DNA of 7,589 nucleotides from Bacillota bacterium (GTDB lineage Bacteria > Bacillota > Sulfobacillia > Symbiobacteriales > Symbiobacteriaceae), in NCBI GenBank assembly GCA_028287415.1, contig JAQBPS010000161.1, positions 1-7,589 on the forward strand, written 5' to 3'. Of this stretch, positions 6,728-7,589 are shown piece by piece. How positions within the stretch are numbered: the stretch's first letter is position 1; each line of letters opens with the position of its first letter. The notes beneath the pieces are model-generated. The model was not told the origin of the DNA. It searched no databases and saw only the letters and a list, made by a program, of their open reading frames with translations. A program made the translations under genes and the position numbers.

Positions 6728-6776
6728 AAAAACGCCCCCGGCCAGCCGTTGTTGACGGCTGCCGGGGGCGTTTTTT
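6728..6776. terminator. Bidirectional hairpin terminator between converging genes
   Basis: The left arm (6728-6748, beginning AAAAACGCCCCCGGC) pairs with the right arm (6756-6776, ending GCGTTTTTT) around the loop TTGTTGA, with a single bulged C. The T run at 6771-6776 ends plus-strand transcripts from cydAB, and the A run at 6728-6732 gives a U-tract to minus-strand transcripts of the monooxygenase, whose stop lies at 6785. It is by far the strongest terminator in the window. Confidence 0.92.
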
Positions 6777-6784
6777 CTCGGGTT

Positions 6785-7589
6785 TCAAATCCGGGCTATC
6801 CGCTCGGGGCGGATGCCAAAGCCGACCATCGCCGCCAGCAGGTGCTGGACCGGGCCCCACTTGACGAAAAACGGGATCCGGAACGGCCGGTCCGCCAGGG
6901 CCCGCCCCACGATGATCCGTGCGCCCCGCGCCTGCAATGCCTGTGCAACCCGGGTGGGCCACTCCCGGCGCCGCTGGACCGCGGCCAGGTCGGCTTCGGT
7001 GACGGTGCCGTCGCGCAGTTTATCCGTCAGCAAGTTGGCGACCGCGACGGCATCTTGGATCGCATAGTTGATCCCGATCCCGCCGACCGGCGACATGACG
7101 TGGGCGGCATCGCCAATCAGCAGCAACCCCGGCCGGTGCCAGCGTGGCACACGGCTCGACTCGACCGCCAGGAGGGCGACCTGCTTCCAGTCCGTGAGCT
7201 GCTCGACGCGGTCCCGGAGGCGGGGCTGAATCGCGACGATCTCATCGCGTAGCTGCTGGATGCCGGCGGTGCGCAGCGCCTGGTAGCGGCCCTTGCCGAT
7301 GACGTAGCCGATCTGCCACTCGTCCATCCGCTCCAGCATAATCAGCAGGTGGCCGTGCCCGAGCGTCGAGTCGATGCCGTGCAGTTCGTCGGCGCGGCGG
7401 GGCAGGCGGAACCAGAGCACGTCCATTGGGGTCGACTCCTGGACGGGCACGAGCGCTGCAAGCTGGCGCACCTTGGAGAAGCGGCCGTCCGCACGGACGA
7501 CCAGGTCGGCCCGCAGCTCGTGTGTCTCATCTGCCTGCCAGGCCGATCTGGTCGAGGATCTCCAGGGTCGCGGGGTGGACGGTGTCGCC
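6785..7589 (-). pseudogene. FAD-dependent monooxygenase (aromatic-ring hydroxylase type), internally deleted and frameshifted, 5' end outside the window
   Basis: Intact relatives are flavoprotein monooxygenases of about 400 residues (FAD_binding_3/UbiH-PobA type) that hydroxylate substrates with NAD(P)H and O2. On the minus strand, 7589-7536 encodes GDTVHPATLEILDQIGLA, a conserved N-terminal block, and then meets TGA at 7529-7527. From 7531 downward another frame encodes DETHELRADLVVRADGRFSK, which in relatives lies roughly 80-100 residues further on. That frame continues without a stop to 6785 through RPGLLLIGDAAHVMSPVGG (7129-7073), the second FAD-binding (GD) motif, and a normal C-terminus ending IRPERIARI. 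So a segment of some 250-300 bases is missing and the frame is broken. In addition the DG motif reads VVRADGR, where relatives have VVGADGR. A GTG at 7471 could start a 228-residue remnant, but it would lack the N-terminal FAD fold. It converges with cydAB. Confidence 0.8.

Noticed and set aside
7469..7471. GTG as a genuine start of a 228-residue monooxygenase
   Set aside because: The same frame continues upstream with clear family homology (HELRADLVVRADGRFSK), so the start would lie inside a domain; it is better read as the remnant of a broken longer gene.

Overview
The window is GC-rich bacterial DNA apart from one AT-rich intergenic island. Genes are tightly packed, with ATGA or 8-base overlaps and strong purine-rich ribosome binding sites. 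The gene content points to an aerobic or microaerobic heterotroph. The bd oxidase resembles the short Q-loop type of Gram-positive and related bacteria, so a GC-rich Firmicutes-like organism or a Chloroflexota-like one would fit. That placement is an inference of low confidence.

Layout. (1) 17-3664, plus strand: a three-gene operon for a molybdenum hydroxylase of the xanthine dehydrogenase/CO dehydrogenase family, in the order molybdopterin subunit, FAD subunit, [2Fe-2S] subunit. The active-site loop reads AYRGAGR, not the AYxCSFR of true aerobic CO dehydrogenase. (2) 3708-3938: an unrecognised 76-residue charged helical protein, followed by a hairpin terminator. (3) 3939-4354: a gene-free stretch with the terminator, a roughly 124-base AT-rich inverted repeat (4035-4158) that looks like a non-coding mobile or palindromic repeat, and the cydA leader. 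(4) 4355-6716: cydA and cydB for a cytochrome bd-type quinol oxidase. cydB is interrupted by an in-frame amber codon at 6450-6452; the reading frame is otherwise intact to 6716. (5) 6728-6776: a strong hairpin with T/A tracts on both sides, serving both converging transcription units. (6) 6785-7589, minus strand: an FAD-dependent aromatic-ring-hydroxylase-type monooxygenase gene that runs off the window. It carries an internal deletion with a frame change near 7530-7536, so it is probably a pseudogene.

How it fits together. In the hydroxylase, electrons would pass from an oxidised aldehyde, N-heterocycle or similar substrate at the Mo centre, through two [2Fe-2S] clusters, to FAD. The bd oxidase is a separate unit that oxidises quinol and reduces O2 to water. 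The two share no visible regulation. I found no new defence or RNA-based system here. The strongest leads are the two damaged or split reading frames that face each other across one terminator, and the inverted repeat upstream of cydA.
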